Of a stretch of 64,000 nucleotides of DNA, positions 35,589 to 44,566 are shown one piece after another; the first letter of the stretch is position 1, and every line of letters starts with the position of its first letter. The DNA comes from Desulforapulum autotrophicum. GTDB taxonomy: Bacteria > Desulfobacterota > Desulfobacteria > Desulfobacterales > Desulfolunaceae. Position numbers and translations under genes: made by a program. Below the pieces are notes generated by a model that was not told where the DNA came from, did no database searches, and was given only the letters and a program-made list of their open reading frames with translations. The stretch covers positions 1-64,000 of the forward strand of contig DYJE01000018.1 of the NCBI GenBank assembly GCA_020723285.1, in the 5' to 3' direction.

Positions 35589-35882
35589 ATGATCGATTCC
35601 ATCAGCAAAAAAAATTTCGGCCTGCCCGCGGCCGTGAAAAAGGACAGCGGCGGCGATGCGACGAATCCCGATTTCAGCGAGCGGCTCAAGGCCATGCTCA
35701 CCGATGTGAACAACAAACAGCACCATGCCGACGATTCCATAAAGAAGGTGATTCGGGGTGAAATGGACATCCATGACGGGATGATTTCAGTCAGCGAAGC
35801 AGACATTTCCCTGCGCTATCTGATCCAGGTTCGGTCCAAGGTGATGCAGGCGTACAACGAGATCATCAAAATGCAGATTTAA
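35589..35882 (+). CDS. fliE: Flagellar hook-basal body complex protein FliE
   Basis: This 97-residue FliE homologue links the MS ring to the rod and export gate. The family-typical C-terminal region is present: helical LRYLIQVRSKVMQAYNEIIKM, ending with the conserved Met/Ile tail. A helical segment with ADDSIKKVIRGE lies in the middle, and the N terminus is polar. AGGAGATGA lies just before ATG. It is 10 bases downstream of flgC and 9 bases upstream of fliF. Confidence 0.95.
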   Translation: MIDSISKKNFGLPAAVKKDSGGDATNPDFSERLKAMLTDVNNKQHHADDSIKKVIRGEMDIHDGMISVSEADISLRYLIQVRSKVMQAYNEIIKMQI

Positions 35883-35891
35883 AAGGGACTT

Positions 35892-37496
35892 ATGGCCAAT
35901 CCGCTTGTACAAGTGATGAACAACTTCAGGGATGTTCCCCTTTCCCGGAAAATCGCCACCGGGGCCATCGTGTTTTTTGTGGTGGCCGGTTTCGGCGGGA
36001 TATTTCTTTGGGCCAACAAAGCGGAATACAAAACCCTTTTGACGGGACTTGTACCTGAAGAGTCCGCCGCCGTGGTGGAAAAACTCAAGGAACTCAAGAT
36101 TCCGTATAAATTCGGTCAGAGCGAAAGCGTGATCCTGGTTCCTGACGGGAAAATTCACGAAGCCCGGCTGGGTCTGGCGGAAGCCGGTCTTCCGAAGTCC
36201 GGTGTGGGTTTCGAAATCTTCGACAAAACCGATTTCGGCACCACGGAATTCGTCCAGAAGCTTAATTTTCAGAGGGCCATCCAGGGTGAACTGGCCCGCA
36301 CCATCAAGGAAATGGAAGAGGTCAAGGACGCACGGGTCATCATCGTGCTGCCCAAGGATTCGGTGTTTGTGGAAGACGTGAAACCGCCGTCGGCGTCAGT
36401 TTTTCTCAAGCTGAGAACCAGTCTGCCCAAAGAAAAAGTGGAAGCGGTGGTGCACCTGGTGGCCAGCGCCGTGGAGGACCTGAAGCCCGAACTGGTGACG
36501 GTGGTGGATTCCGACGGCAAGGTGTTGTCCAAGGGCCTGGGACTTGACGAATCCGAATCCCCCATGAACAAGCAGTTCGAATACAAGCTGAACTTCGAGA
36601 AGAGCATGTCGGGAAGGATCCAGACCATGCTTGAGGAAATCGTGGGGCCGGGCAAAGCCATTGTCCGGGTCACGGCGGATATGGATTTCGCCAAAGTGGA
36701 CATGAACGAAGAGATCTTCGACCCCGACGCCCAGGTGATCCGGAGCCGGCAGACCGCAGGCGACAAGTCGGACAAACGTCCGGGCAATCCCGCGAACGTC
36801 TCCAGTGTAAACCCCATCGCCGGAACGACGCAGGGAGCGGGAGGGGCCGGTGAGACCGCCGAACACCAGGACGAGACCGTCAACTACGAGATCAGCAAGA
36901 CGGTCCGTGTGACCCAGAACCCCGTGGGTAAGGTGATGCGGCTTTCTGTGGCCGCGGTGCTGGACGGTACCTACAAAATGGAGAAGGACGAACAGGGCGA
37001 TATGAAATCGGTGTATGTTCCAAGGACGCCCGAGGAACTGGCCCGGTTCGAAACCCTGGTGAAACAGGCCATGGGATACAATGCCGACCGGGAAGACCAG
37101 GTGTCCCTTGAATCCATTCCTTTTTCGGCGGGCGAAATCTGGAGCAAGGCGGATCAGGAAAATGCGGGTTTAAACTGGGACGACATCAAGAAGGAATACG
37201 GCAAGCCCATCGCCAATATCGTCCTGATCGCCCTGATTTTTCTGTTCGTTGTTAGACCGCTGCTGAAGACGTTCCAGCAGGTCACATCGTCTGAAAGCGA
37301 TAAACTCCTGCCGGAGCTCGAACCTGAAAAACTGCTTCTGGACGGCCAGGGCAAACCCATGCTGCCCAAACCCAGGGCAGCCACGGTCCAGGATAAAGCC
37401 GTGCTGCTGGCCCGCGAGGACATCAACCGATCCGCGAACATTATCCGTGGCTGGCTGAGCGAAGGAGGCGGAGGAGGAGAGGAAAAAGATGAGTGA
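35892..37496 (+). CDS. fliF: Flagellar MS-ring protein FliF
   Basis: This 534-residue membrane protein builds the MS ring, the base of the flagellum and platform for FliG. One membrane helix lies at about residues 20-42 and a second at about 438-458, with a large periplasmic region between them containing the secretin-like ring-building motifs (NFQRAIQGELARTIKEMEEV). The cytoplasmic C terminus, which binds FliG, ends in acidic and Gly-rich residues. Its stop codon overlaps the fliG start by 8 bases. A Gly/Thr-rich low-complexity patch (about 305-325) precedes the last periplasmic segment. Confidence 0.97.
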   Translation: MANPLVQVMNNFRDVPLSRKIATGAIVFFVVAGFGGIFLWANKAEYKTLLTGLVPEESAAVVEKLKELKIPYKFGQSESVILVPDGKIHEARLGLAEAGLPKSGVGFEIFDKTDFGTTEFVQKLNFQRAIQGELARTIKEMEEVKDARVIIVLPKDSVFVEDVKPPSASVFLKLRTSLPKEKVEAVVHLVASAVEDLKPELVTVVDSDGKVLSKGLGLDESESPMNKQFEYKLNFEKSMSGRIQTMLEEIVGPGKAIVRVTADMDFAKVDMNEEIFDPDAQVIRSRQTAGDKSDKRPGNPANVSSVNPIAGTTQGAGGAGETAEHQDETVNYEISKTVRVTQNPVGKVMRLSVAAVLDGTYKMEKDEQGDMKSVYVPRTPEELARFETLVKQAMGYNADREDQVSLESIPFSAGEIWSKADQENAGLNWDDIKKEYGKPIANIVLIALIFLFVVRPLLKTFQQVTSSESDKLLPELEPEKLLLDGQGKPMLPKPRAATVQDKAVLLAREDINRSANIIRGWLSEGGGGGEEKDE

Positions 37497-38517
37497 CGGC
37501 GATAAAAAAGACGGCGGTTCACGGAAACTGACCGGGCCCCAGAAAGCGGCGATGTTCCTTCTGAACATGGGAGAAAGCTACGCTTCCGAGATTTTCAAGA
37601 AAATGAGCAACAGTGAAATCAAGAAGGTGGCGGAGGCCATGACCCAGATTGAAACCATCGCCCCTGACCAGCTGGCGGCCATCTCCCAGGAGTTCGTGAA
37701 TCTCTACGAAGGGGAATCCAAGCTGGTGGTGGAGTCCAACGGCTTCCTCAAGAATGTCATCGAACGGACCCTGGACCCAGAACGGGCCGAAATGATTCTG
37801 AAGGACATCGAGGAACGGAAACGGGAGAAACCCTTTGTTTGGAGCCGGGAAGTGAGTATCTCTGCCCTGGCCTCCACGCTCTCCACCGAACATCCCCAGA
37901 CCATCGCCATGGTCATGGCCCATCTTCCGGCGGACATCGCCTCGGATGTCATGGTGTCGTTCCCCTCGGAACTGAAAGGGGATATCGCCTTGCGTGTGGC
38001 CCAGCTGGGCCAGGTTCCCGAGGAAATCGTCCGGGACGTGGACACGGCCCTCAAGGCGGAAATGAAGAACATGGTGAGTTCCGGCGGAAAAGTCGGCGGT
38101 CTTCAGGTGCTGGTGGATATCCTGAACGGCGTGGACAAAGCCACGGAAGAAGCCATCATGGAGGCCATCGAGGAAGAGGACGCCGAAATGGCGGGAAGCG
38201 TCAGGGATATGATGTTCGTGTTCGAAGACATGATCAACGTGGACGACCGGGGCATGCGGGAAATCCTGAAGAAAGTGGAAGGGCCGCAGCTGACCATGGC
38301 CATGAAGACCGCCAGCGAGGAGATGAAGAACAAGATCCTGGGCAACCTGTCGTCACGCGCCGCCGAAATGATCCTGGAAGATCTGGAGGTCATGGGGCCT
38401 GTGAAGCTGTCGGAAGTGGAGGAAGCTCAGCAGGCCGTGGTCCAGGCCGCCAAGGAGCTGGAGGCCGAGGGCACCATCACCCTGGGCGGAAAGGGAAAAG
38501 ACGATGTCCTTGTCTGA
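37489..38517 (+). CDS. fliG: Flagellar motor switch protein FliG
   Basis: This 342-residue switch protein transmits torque from the stator and reverses rotation under CheY control. It has the FliF-binding N terminus (about 12-110), the middle domain with the EHPQTIA motif and the C-terminal torque domain with charged residues that face MotA (VFEDMINVDDRGMREIL). The gene overlaps fliF by 8 bases and fliH by 14 bases, implying coupled translation. Its C terminus has an extended acidic and Gly/Lys tail (about residues 320-342), compared with classic FliG. Confidence 0.97.
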   Translation: MSDGDKKDGGSRKLTGPQKAAMFLLNMGESYASEIFKKMSNSEIKKVAEAMTQIETIAPDQLAAISQEFVNLYEGESKLVVESNGFLKNVIERTLDPERAEMILKDIEERKREKPFVWSREVSISALASTLSTEHPQTIAMVMAHLPADIASDVMVSFPSELKGDIALRVAQLGQVPEEIVRDVDTALKAEMKNMVSSGGKVGGLQVLVDILNGVDKATEEAIMEAIEEEDAEMAGSVRDMMFVFEDMINVDDRGMREILKKVEGPQLTMAMKTASEEMKNKILGNLSSRAAEMILEDLEVMGPVKLSEVEEAQQAVVQAAKELEAEGTITLGGKGKDDVLV

Positions 38518-39334
38518 TGACAAACCTGTTCCGGCTGGCGATACGGCATGGCAGCCGCTTGTTCCCGCCCAGCTTGATCATTTCGACCGGGAGATCGTCA
38601 GCGGTCCTGATATGGAGGACCCTGAGGTGGCCAAAGCTTTCAAGGCTCTCTACGAACGGTCAGGAGATGGGGTGGAACAGCCGTTTTCCCTGTTGTACGG
38701 CCCGAAAAAGGAGTTTGAAAAAGAAAAACGGTCGGCTCCTGAAGTGGGCCATGAGCCAGGAGATGAACTCCCTGCGGAAGTGCCTCACGAACAGGTTGAA
38801 GACGTCGACCCCGGCCCGGACCCGGAAATGGTCCGGCAGGAAGCCTTTGCCCAGGGGTTCGCCCAGGGACGGGACGAGGGGTTTCAGGCCGGTCTTGCGG
38901 ATGCCCGTGAAAAAACCGAGCGGCTCGCCGCCATTCTCGGCGATGTGGACGGCATGTGGCACAGAATCGTCAGGATTTACGAGGACAAGATCATCGGCCT
39001 GGTGGCGAAGGTGGCGGAAAAAGTGGTTTACGGCCGGGTGGAAGTGGACCATGAGATGGTCACCCGCGCCATTTTGAGCGTGTTCGAACAGATCAAGGAT
39101 CCGGTCCACGCCACAATCAGCGTTCATCCCCTGGATTACGAGTACATGGAGCTGGTGAAAGAGGATTTTTTTGAAAAGATAAAAGGGTTAAAGCAGGTGA
39201 CTCTTATTTCCGATCATTTGGTAACACCTGGCGGATGCCGGATCGAAACGCCTTCCGGCGAAGTGAGTACGTCCATCGAAGAGCGACTGGACGCGGTGAA
39301 GCGGAGCATCATGGAACTGGGGCGCACGCGTTGA
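38504..39334 (+). CDS. fliH: Flagellar assembly protein FliH
   Basis: This 276-residue FliH homologue holds the FliI ATPase at the export gate. The N-terminal half (about 1-110) is acidic and poorly conserved. Residues about 112-130 (QEAFAQGFAQGRDEGFQAG) show the Gly-x-x-x-Gly-type repeats of FliH, followed by a helical region and a C-terminal FliH/YscL domain (about 165-270, CRIETPSGEVSTSIEERL). It overlaps fliG by 14 bases and precedes fliI by 19 bases. Confidence 0.92.
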   Translation: MSLSDDKPVPAGDTAWQPLVPAQLDHFDREIVSGPDMEDPEVAKAFKALYERSGDGVEQPFSLLYGPKKEFEKEKRSAPEVGHEPGDELPAEVPHEQVEDVDPGPDPEMVRQEAFAQGFAQGRDEGFQAGLADAREKTERLAAILGDVDGMWHRIVRIYEDKIIGLVAKVAEKVVYGRVEVDHEMVTRAILSVFEQIKDPVHATISVHPLDYEYMELVKEDFFEKIKGLKQVTLISDHLVTPGGCRIETPSGEVSTSIEERLDAVKRSIMELGRTR

Positions 39335-39353
39335 CAGATCAAAAGAAGGTCGC

Positions 39354-40685
39354 ATGACACAGGCCATGGATTACAACATCGATTTCGACAGATACATGAA
39401 AGCCGTGGACCGGTGCATCAGCGTCGAGCTGTCGGGCCGTGTGGTGAAGGTGGTGGGCCTGATCGTGGAGGCCACGGGCCTCAACATGGGGGTGGGGTCC
39501 CTCTGCTCGGTCTTCGCCGACACCGGGGAGGTGATTCTGGCGGAAGTGGTGGGGTTCAGGGAAGACCGTGTTCTGCTCATGCCCTACGGCGACGTCCGGG
39601 GCATCCGGGCCGGGAGCCGGATCACTCTCCTGGAGAAAGGTCCGGAAGCCGAGGTGGGCGACAGTCTTCTTGGGCGGGTGGTGGACGGCATGGGACAGCC
39701 TATTGACGGCAAAGCCCCGCCTGGGGACACTGTTCGTTATTCGCTTTACGGCAAACCCGTAAACCCCCTTCAGCGCAAGCCCATCACCGAGATGATGGAT
39801 GTGGGGGTTTCGGCCATCAACACCATGATTCCCCTGGGCCGGGGCCAGCGCGTGGCTATCATGGCGGGCTCGGGGGTGGGAAAAAGCGTGCTCATGGGCA
39901 TGATGGCCAAACATACCGAGGCTGACGTGACGGTGATCGGGCTTGTGGGTGAACGCGGACGCGAAGTCAAGGATTTCGTGGAACACAACCTGGGTGTCGA
40001 AGGCCTCAAAAAGTCCGTGGTGGTGGCCGCCACGTCGGATACCCCGCCCCTGGTGCGTATGCGGGGGGCGTACCTCGCCACCACCATCGCCGAATATTTC
40101 AGGGACCAGGGCAAGCATGTGCTCCTGATCATCGACTCCATCACCCGTTTCGCCATGTCGTCAAGGGATGTGGGGCTTTCCGCAGGGGAACCTCCGACGA
40201 ACAGGGGGTACACCTCGTCGTTTTTTGTCAGGATTCCCATCTTGCTGGAGCGGGCGGGGAATATTGAAGGCAAAGGCAGTATCACGGGGATTTACACGGT
40301 TCTTGTTGAAGGGGACGACCTGAACGATCCGGTGGGGGACACGGTCAGGTCCATTGTGGACGGGCATATCGTGCTTTCGCGGAAACTGGCCAACCGGGGC
40401 CACTACCCGGCCATCGAAGTGCTGGAAAGTGTGAGCCGAGTGGCCCGTGATGTTTCAGCGTCCGAGCATATCGAGCTAAGGGGCAGGACCATCCAGATTC
40501 TGTCGGCCTATGCTGCAGCGGAAGACATGATTTCCATCGGAGCCTATGCCAGGGGATCGAATCCCCTGATCGACCAGGCCATCGCCCTCAAACCCAAGCT
40601 GGACGATCTGTTGCGCCAGCCCATGGACCGTCGGGAGAATTGTGCTGTTTCTTTGAACAAACTCAAAGCGGTGTATTTTTCATAG
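39354..40685 (+). CDS. fliI: Flagellar type III export ATPase FliI
   Basis: This 443-residue F1-beta-like ATPase powers export of flagellar substrates. Walker A is GSGVGKSV, Walker B is in LLIIDSITR, and the RDVGLSAGEPPTNRGY segment and the catalytic Glu in GERGREVKDFVE match FliI. The substrate is exported unfolded with help from FliH and FliJ. It directly abuts fliJ, whose ATG follows the fliI stop without a gap. The length is normal. Confidence 0.97.
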   Translation: MTQAMDYNIDFDRYMKAVDRCISVELSGRVVKVVGLIVEATGLNMGVGSLCSVFADTGEVILAEVVGFREDRVLLMPYGDVRGIRAGSRITLLEKGPEAEVGDSLLGRVVDGMGQPIDGKAPPGDTVRYSLYGKPVNPLQRKPITEMMDVGVSAINTMIPLGRGQRVAIMAGSGVGKSVLMGMMAKHTEADVTVIGLVGERGREVKDFVEHNLGVEGLKKSVVVAATSDTPPLVRMRGAYLATTIAEYFRDQGKHVLLIIDSITRFAMSSRDVGLSAGEPPTNRGYTSSFFVRIPILLERAGNIEGKGSITGIYTVLVEGDDLNDPVGDTVRSIVDGHIVLSRKLANRGHYPAIEVLESVSRVARDVSASEHIELRGRTIQILSAYAAAEDMISIGAYARGSNPLIDQAIALKPKLDDLLRQPMDRRENCAVSLNKLKAVYFS

Positions 40686-41162
40686 ATGAAGAAATTCCAG
40701 TTCAGTCTGAAAGCCTTGTTGAGCTATCGGGAACACCAGGAGCAGATCGCCATGCAGGAGCTGGCCAAATCCCAGTCCGACGTGAACCAGGTGACGGAAT
40801 ATATCGAAGAGCTTGAAGCGGAGTTCAGGAAAGCCAGAAATGATCTGGAGCTGGAATCGGAAAAAGGAATCACGTCGGAACAGCTGGGGCGGTATATCGA
40901 TTACCTGAACGGCCTTGAGCAGCGAACCTTTGAAGCAAAGACGGTTCTGGAGACGTTGATGGCGATTCTGGAGAAAAAACGTGTGGCTCTCAACACCCGG
41001 TCCATCGAACGGAAGATCATCCAGAATCTGAAGGACAAGCGGCGGAAAGAGTATGTGGACGAAACCCTGAAGCAGCAGCAGAGCGATTCCGATGAAATGG
41101 TTTTGCTGTCGGGGGCGTTCGTGAAAAAGTCGGATAGCGATGCCGGGACTGTGACATCATGA
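40686..41162 (+). CDS. fliJ: Flagellar export protein FliJ
   Basis: This 158-residue, almost entirely helical coiled-coil protein matches FliJ, the stalk inserted into the FliI hexamer. It begins FQFSLKALLSYREHQEQIAMQE, the conserved N-terminal pattern, followed by a long antiparallel coiled coil rich in Glu, Lys and Gln. It immediately follows fliI and overlaps the next gene by four bases (ATGA). Its sequence conservation is low in this family, so the assignment also relies on position. Confidence 0.9.
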   Translation: MKKFQFSLKALLSYREHQEQIAMQELAKSQSDVNQVTEYIEELEAEFRKARNDLELESEKGITSEQLGRYIDYLNGLEQRTFEAKTVLETLMAILEKKRVALNTRSIERKIIQNLKDKRRKEYVDETLKQQQSDSDEMVLLSGAFVKKSDSDAGTVTS

Positions 41163-41941
41163 ATCATGAAACAAATGAAAAAAAGACGCTGAAAGCAAAG
41201 AAAATGGTGAAGGCGGCCGTATGGGGTCTTGTGCTGTTTGCCGCTGTGTCGTTCCTTGTTTTGAAATTTCAGGGCCGGAACGATTTGTCCATCGGCCTTG
41301 AGTCCGCCAGCGCTGAGAACACGGCTCACGGCGGGGGAGAAGAGAAGAAAGCCGAAACCGAGGGCCATGGCGAGAAGAAGGCTGAGGAAGGCCAGGGAGA
41401 GAAAAAAGCGGAAGGCGGCCATGACGGTGGTGAGGGGGGGAAAGCCGCCGAAGGCCCCGACCCCAAGGCCGAAGCGGAAAGACGGAGACGGGAGGCTGCG
41501 GAATCAAGGCGTGAACTGATGGGGCTTGAGGAAAAGCGGCTGTACATCAAGAAACAGGAGGAAAAACTGAAGGCGGAGCAGGAACGGCTCAAGGCCTTGA
41601 AGCAGGAAATGACGGAAAAGGTTTCGGAACTTGAAGCCATGCACCGGAAGATCGAGGAAAGCCTTCAGAAGATCGAGAGGAAACGTTCTGAAAAAGAAGT
41701 GGTGAGCAAGGAAGTTCAGGACAAGAAAATCAAGCAGCTCGTAAAAATGTATTCAACCATGAAACCCAAGCAGGCCGGATTGATATTCAACAGCATGGAT
41801 ATCGTCATTGCCGAAAAAATCCTGATGAACATGAAAGGTGACGCGGCGGGAAAAATCCTGGCCTATGTGGAGAGCAACAAGGCCGCCCTGATCAGCGAGC
41901 GGCTGGCCATCAGCGTCGGAAGGACCGAAGGAAGGCCCTGA
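41159..41941 (+). CDS. MotE-like flagellar membrane protein with MgtE_N domain
   Basis: This 260-residue protein has one membrane helix (about 17-37), a low-complexity Glu/Lys/Gly/His-rich stretch (about 57-110), a long coiled coil (about 105-185), and a C-terminal MgtE_N-like helical domain (about 190-250). The domain order matches MotE-type proteins, which act as periplasmic chaperones of MotC and the stator in some bacteria. It overlaps fliJ by four bases, so it belongs to the operon. The repeats GHGEKK and GQGEKK resemble those of the AMIN/TPR protein that opens the cluster. The function in this organism is inferred from position. Confidence 0.8.
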   Translation: MNHETNEKKTLKAKKMVKAAVWGLVLFAAVSFLVLKFQGRNDLSIGLESASAENTAHGGGEEKKAETEGHGEKKAEEGQGEKKAEGGHDGGEGGKAAEGPDPKAEAERRRREAAESRRELMGLEEKRLYIKKQEEKLKAEQERLKALKQEMTEKVSELEAMHRKIEESLQKIERKRSEKEVVSKEVQDKKIKQLVKMYSTMKPKQAGLIFNSMDIVIAEKILMNMKGDAAGKILAYVESNKAALISERLAISVGRTEGRP

Positions 41942-41950
41942 CGGTGCCAT

Positions 41951-41975
41951 CATCGTTTGAGCACTTGAAACGATG
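41951..41975 (+). repeat. Hairpin before the DUF3141 gene
   Basis: CATCGTTT (41951-41958) pairs perfectly with AAACGATG (41968-41975). It lies between the MotE-like stop and the DUF3141 ribosome-binding site AAGGAG. With no T-run it may limit or tune readthrough from the flagellar operon rather than end it. Confidence 0.45.
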
Positions 41976-41989
41976 AAAGGAGACAAACC

Positions 41990-44113
41990 ATGGAAACGTC
42001 ATTCAATGTGAAAGAGATATATCCTTTATGGGGCTGGATGGAAGAGGCCCTGGAATACAGCGTGGACACTTTTCAGCGCCTTATGCTGTACACCGATGTG
42101 ATCCGCCAGCAGGGCACGGATTTTATCGAGGAAAACGACAAGGGGCTTCCCCCGGTCCTGGATTTCGATTACCAGGTCATTTTTGACGGCAGGGATCTGG
42201 ACCGGCCCGTGAACTATTCCCTGGCCCGGATCATGCCCGAAGACGACTGGGACATTCCCGAGGAGTCCCGGCCCATCATCATCATCGATCCCAGGGCCGG
42301 ACACGGTCCCGGTGTGGGCGGACTTAAAAAGGAATCGGAAGTGGGGCTGGCCATGAAGAAAAAGCACCCGGTGTACTTCATGATCTTTTCCCAGTTTCCC
42401 GTTCCGGGGCAGACGCTGGAAGACGTGGCCGAAGCAGAGGTTCAGTTCATCGAGGTGGTTCGTCGTTTTCATCCCAAAGCGGAGAAACCGGCAGTCATCG
42501 GCAACTGTCAGGCCGGGTGGGCTGCGGCCCTCATTGCCGCCGACCGGCCGGACATCACCGGCCCCCTGTTTCTGAACGGGTCGCCTCTGTCCTACTGGGC
42601 GGGAAAGGATGTTCGAAACCCCATCCGCTACAAAGGCGGACTTCTGGGCGGGATCTGGCCCGCCTCGCTCAGCGCCGATCTGGGCAACGGCTATTTCGAC
42701 GGCGCCAATCTGGTGAAAAATTTCGAGGACTTGAACCCCGCCAACACCTGGTGGAAGAAGAGATACAACCTTTACGCCCATGTGGATGACGAAGCCGAGC
42801 GCTTTCTCCGTTTCGAAAAATGGTGGAACGGTTTTTTCTTTTTATCCAAGGAGGAGATCCGCTTCATCACCCGGGACCTGTTCGTGGGCAACAAACTGGA
42901 AACGGGTGACATCACGTTCAGGGACGGCCGGAATGTGGACCTGAAGCAGATGAGGGACCCCATTTTCGTGTTCGCTTCCGACGGGGACAATATCACGGCC
43001 CCCCAGCAGGCCCTGAACTGGGTGATGCGGGTCTGGGGTTCGGTGGATGAAATCAAACGGAACGGGCAGGTGATCATCTACCTGCTTCACAAGGACATCG
43101 GGCATTTGGGAATCTTCGTGTCCAGCAAGGTGATCAACCGGGAACATCATGAGATGATCGGCCATGTGGACCTGGTGGACTATCTGGCACCGGGTCTGTA
43201 CGAAATGATCATCGAAGATCGGGAAGACGGGGAATTCGATGTCCGGTTTGAAGCCCGTGAGTTCGAGGATATCCGCGATCTCAACGAAACCAGAGGTGAG
43301 CTTGAATTCAAGTACGTCAGCCGGATATCCGAACTCAACGACCATGCCTACCGGACTCTGGTCAGCCCCTGGCTCCGGATGCTGACCACGGAATTCAGTG
43401 CAGAACTTCTCCGCCGCTTGCATCCCCTGCGCATGGAACGCTACCTGTTTTCTGACATGAATCCGCTGTTCATTCCCGTCAAGGCCTTTGCCCCCTACAT
43501 TCGCAAGACACGGATGCCGGTTGCCGCTGACAACATGTTCAGAAACGTCGAGCGGGCCCTGTCCGTGAGCATCGCGTCCATATTGGATTACTACCGGGAC
43601 ATGCGTGATCTCACCCATTATCAGATGTTTTACCTGCTTTATGGTAATCCGGCCATGGCGCTGATTTTCGGTGGTGATGAACGAAAGGAAAGGGAAGCCG
43701 GAGCCGGGGTCAGGATGCGCGGCCACCGTCCGGAGCTCATCGGAAAGATCGGCGAGGGAAGCATGGCCGAAGGCCTGATCCGCTGTCTCACGGCCATGAG
43801 TTTCAAGAAGAAAACCAGTTATAAGAACCAGCTGATCTTCATCAAGAAACTGGTGGATTCCAGCCAGCATCTGGTGAACCTCGACAAGCAGGCCGTGAAA
43901 AAACTCATCAACGAGCAGGCCGCCATTCTGAAAGCCGATTACGAAAGGGCCATCGACGCGATTCCCACCCTGATCACCTCCCCGGAAGACAGGCTGGTGG
44001 CCTGCCACATTCTGAAACTCAGCGTGGAACACCAGGCGTCGGTCACATCGGAAGAAAAGGCGCTTTTGTCGAAACTCCTCCGGCTGCTGCATGACAGACA
44101 GACGCTGGATTGA
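41990..44113 (+). CDS. DUF3141 alpha/beta-hydrolase-like protein
   Basis: This 707-residue cytosolic protein of the DUF3141 family is related in fold to class III PHA synthases. Its nucleophile elbow is GNCQAGW near residue 170, with Cys in place of the usual Ser, as in PHA synthases. The IIIIDPRAGHGPGVGG segment precedes it, and a helical C-terminal half (about 430-700) is family specific. A polyester or related ester-transfer role is possible, but the biochemical function of DUF3141 is not established. It sits 48 bases after the MotE-like gene on the same strand; whether it is part of the flagellar transcript is unclear. The ribosome-binding site is AAGGAG. Confidence 0.88.
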   Translation: METSFNVKEIYPLWGWMEEALEYSVDTFQRLMLYTDVIRQQGTDFIEENDKGLPPVLDFDYQVIFDGRDLDRPVNYSLARIMPEDDWDIPEESRPIIIIDPRAGHGPGVGGLKKESEVGLAMKKKHPVYFMIFSQFPVPGQTLEDVAEAEVQFIEVVRRFHPKAEKPAVIGNCQAGWAAALIAADRPDITGPLFLNGSPLSYWAGKDVRNPIRYKGGLLGGIWPASLSADLGNGYFDGANLVKNFEDLNPANTWWKKRYNLYAHVDDEAERFLRFEKWWNGFFFLSKEEIRFITRDLFVGNKLETGDITFRDGRNVDLKQMRDPIFVFASDGDNITAPQQALNWVMRVWGSVDEIKRNGQVIIYLLHKDIGHLGIFVSSKVINREHHEMIGHVDLVDYLAPGLYEMIIEDREDGEFDVRFEAREFEDIRDLNETRGELEFKYVSRISELNDHAYRTLVSPWLRMLTTEFSAELLRRLHPLRMERYLFSDMNPLFIPVKAFAPYIRKTRMPVAADNMFRNVERALSVSIASILDYYRDMRDLTHYQMFYLLYGNPAMALIFGGDERKEREAGAGVRMRGHRPELIGKIGEGSMAEGLIRCLTAMSFKKKTSYKNQLIFIKKLVDSSQHLVNLDKQAVKKLINEQAAILKADYERAIDAIPTLITSPEDRLVACHILKLSVEHQASVTSEEKALLSKLLRLLHDRQTLD

Positions 44114-44224
44114 CGTTAAAGGGATTGCAGAGACCTCGACCCTGTGATGATCCGTGTGCGTATTTCAGGTCGCAGTCAGAATGATTCCGATAGGTTTGGT
44201 GGGCTGGATGCATTATTCGGCCCA

Positions 44225-44271
44225 TGTGACCGGAAATCGGACAGGTCTGACTGTGACCGATTTTCCGACAC
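44225..44271 (+). promoter_or_regulatory. Pair of 20-bp repeats, candidate upstream activator sites
   Basis: TGTGACCGGAAATCGGACAG (44225-44244) and TGTGACCGATTTTCCGACAC (44252-44271) share TGTGACCG and CGACA/CGGACA ends. Their centres are 27 bases apart. They lie about 215-275 bases before the sigma-54 -24 element, a usual enhancer distance. Confidence 0.55.
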
Positions 44272-44484
44272 ACGGTCAAGTCACGGTTTTTTATCTTTTA
44301 TTCCGGGATATTAATCAAAACAACCGCTAACGTTGTCAGATTATCGTACAGAAACGATCATGTCTTTTATCACCATCGGAGCCTTGACTCCGCAGCCCAC
44401 CATAAAATTTAATCTGGAAAAATCTCTGTAAATACAAGTCATTACACTCATTTAAGCATGTGGATCACTGAGTCTTGAAAACAT

Positions 44485-44500
44485 CGGCACACCCCTTGCG
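44485..44500 (+). promoter_or_regulatory. Sigma-54 promoter of the PEP-CTERM gene
   Basis: GGCAC-N5-TTGC has GG at 44486-44487 and GC at 44498-44499 with 10 bases between them. It is about 67 bases before the ATG. Sigma-54 control of PEP-CTERM genes is known from XrtA systems. Confidence 0.75.
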
Positions 44501-44566
44501 ATAGTGAAAGGCGAATCCCGGACTTTTAATCCGAAAACAAATGCATAGAAAATAAAAGGGGGAAAC

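Larger units (their letters stand above)
44114..44566. other. Control region of the PEP-CTERM/exopolysaccharide locus
   Basis: This 453-base gap carries two related 20-base elements at 44225-44244 and 44252-44271 and a sigma-54 promoter at 44486-44499. The remainder shows no gene. Confidence 0.6.

Noticed and set aside
42842-44092. Long minus-strand frame opposite the DUF3141 gene
   Set aside because: It is a shadow of a conserved plus-strand gene and has no start signal.
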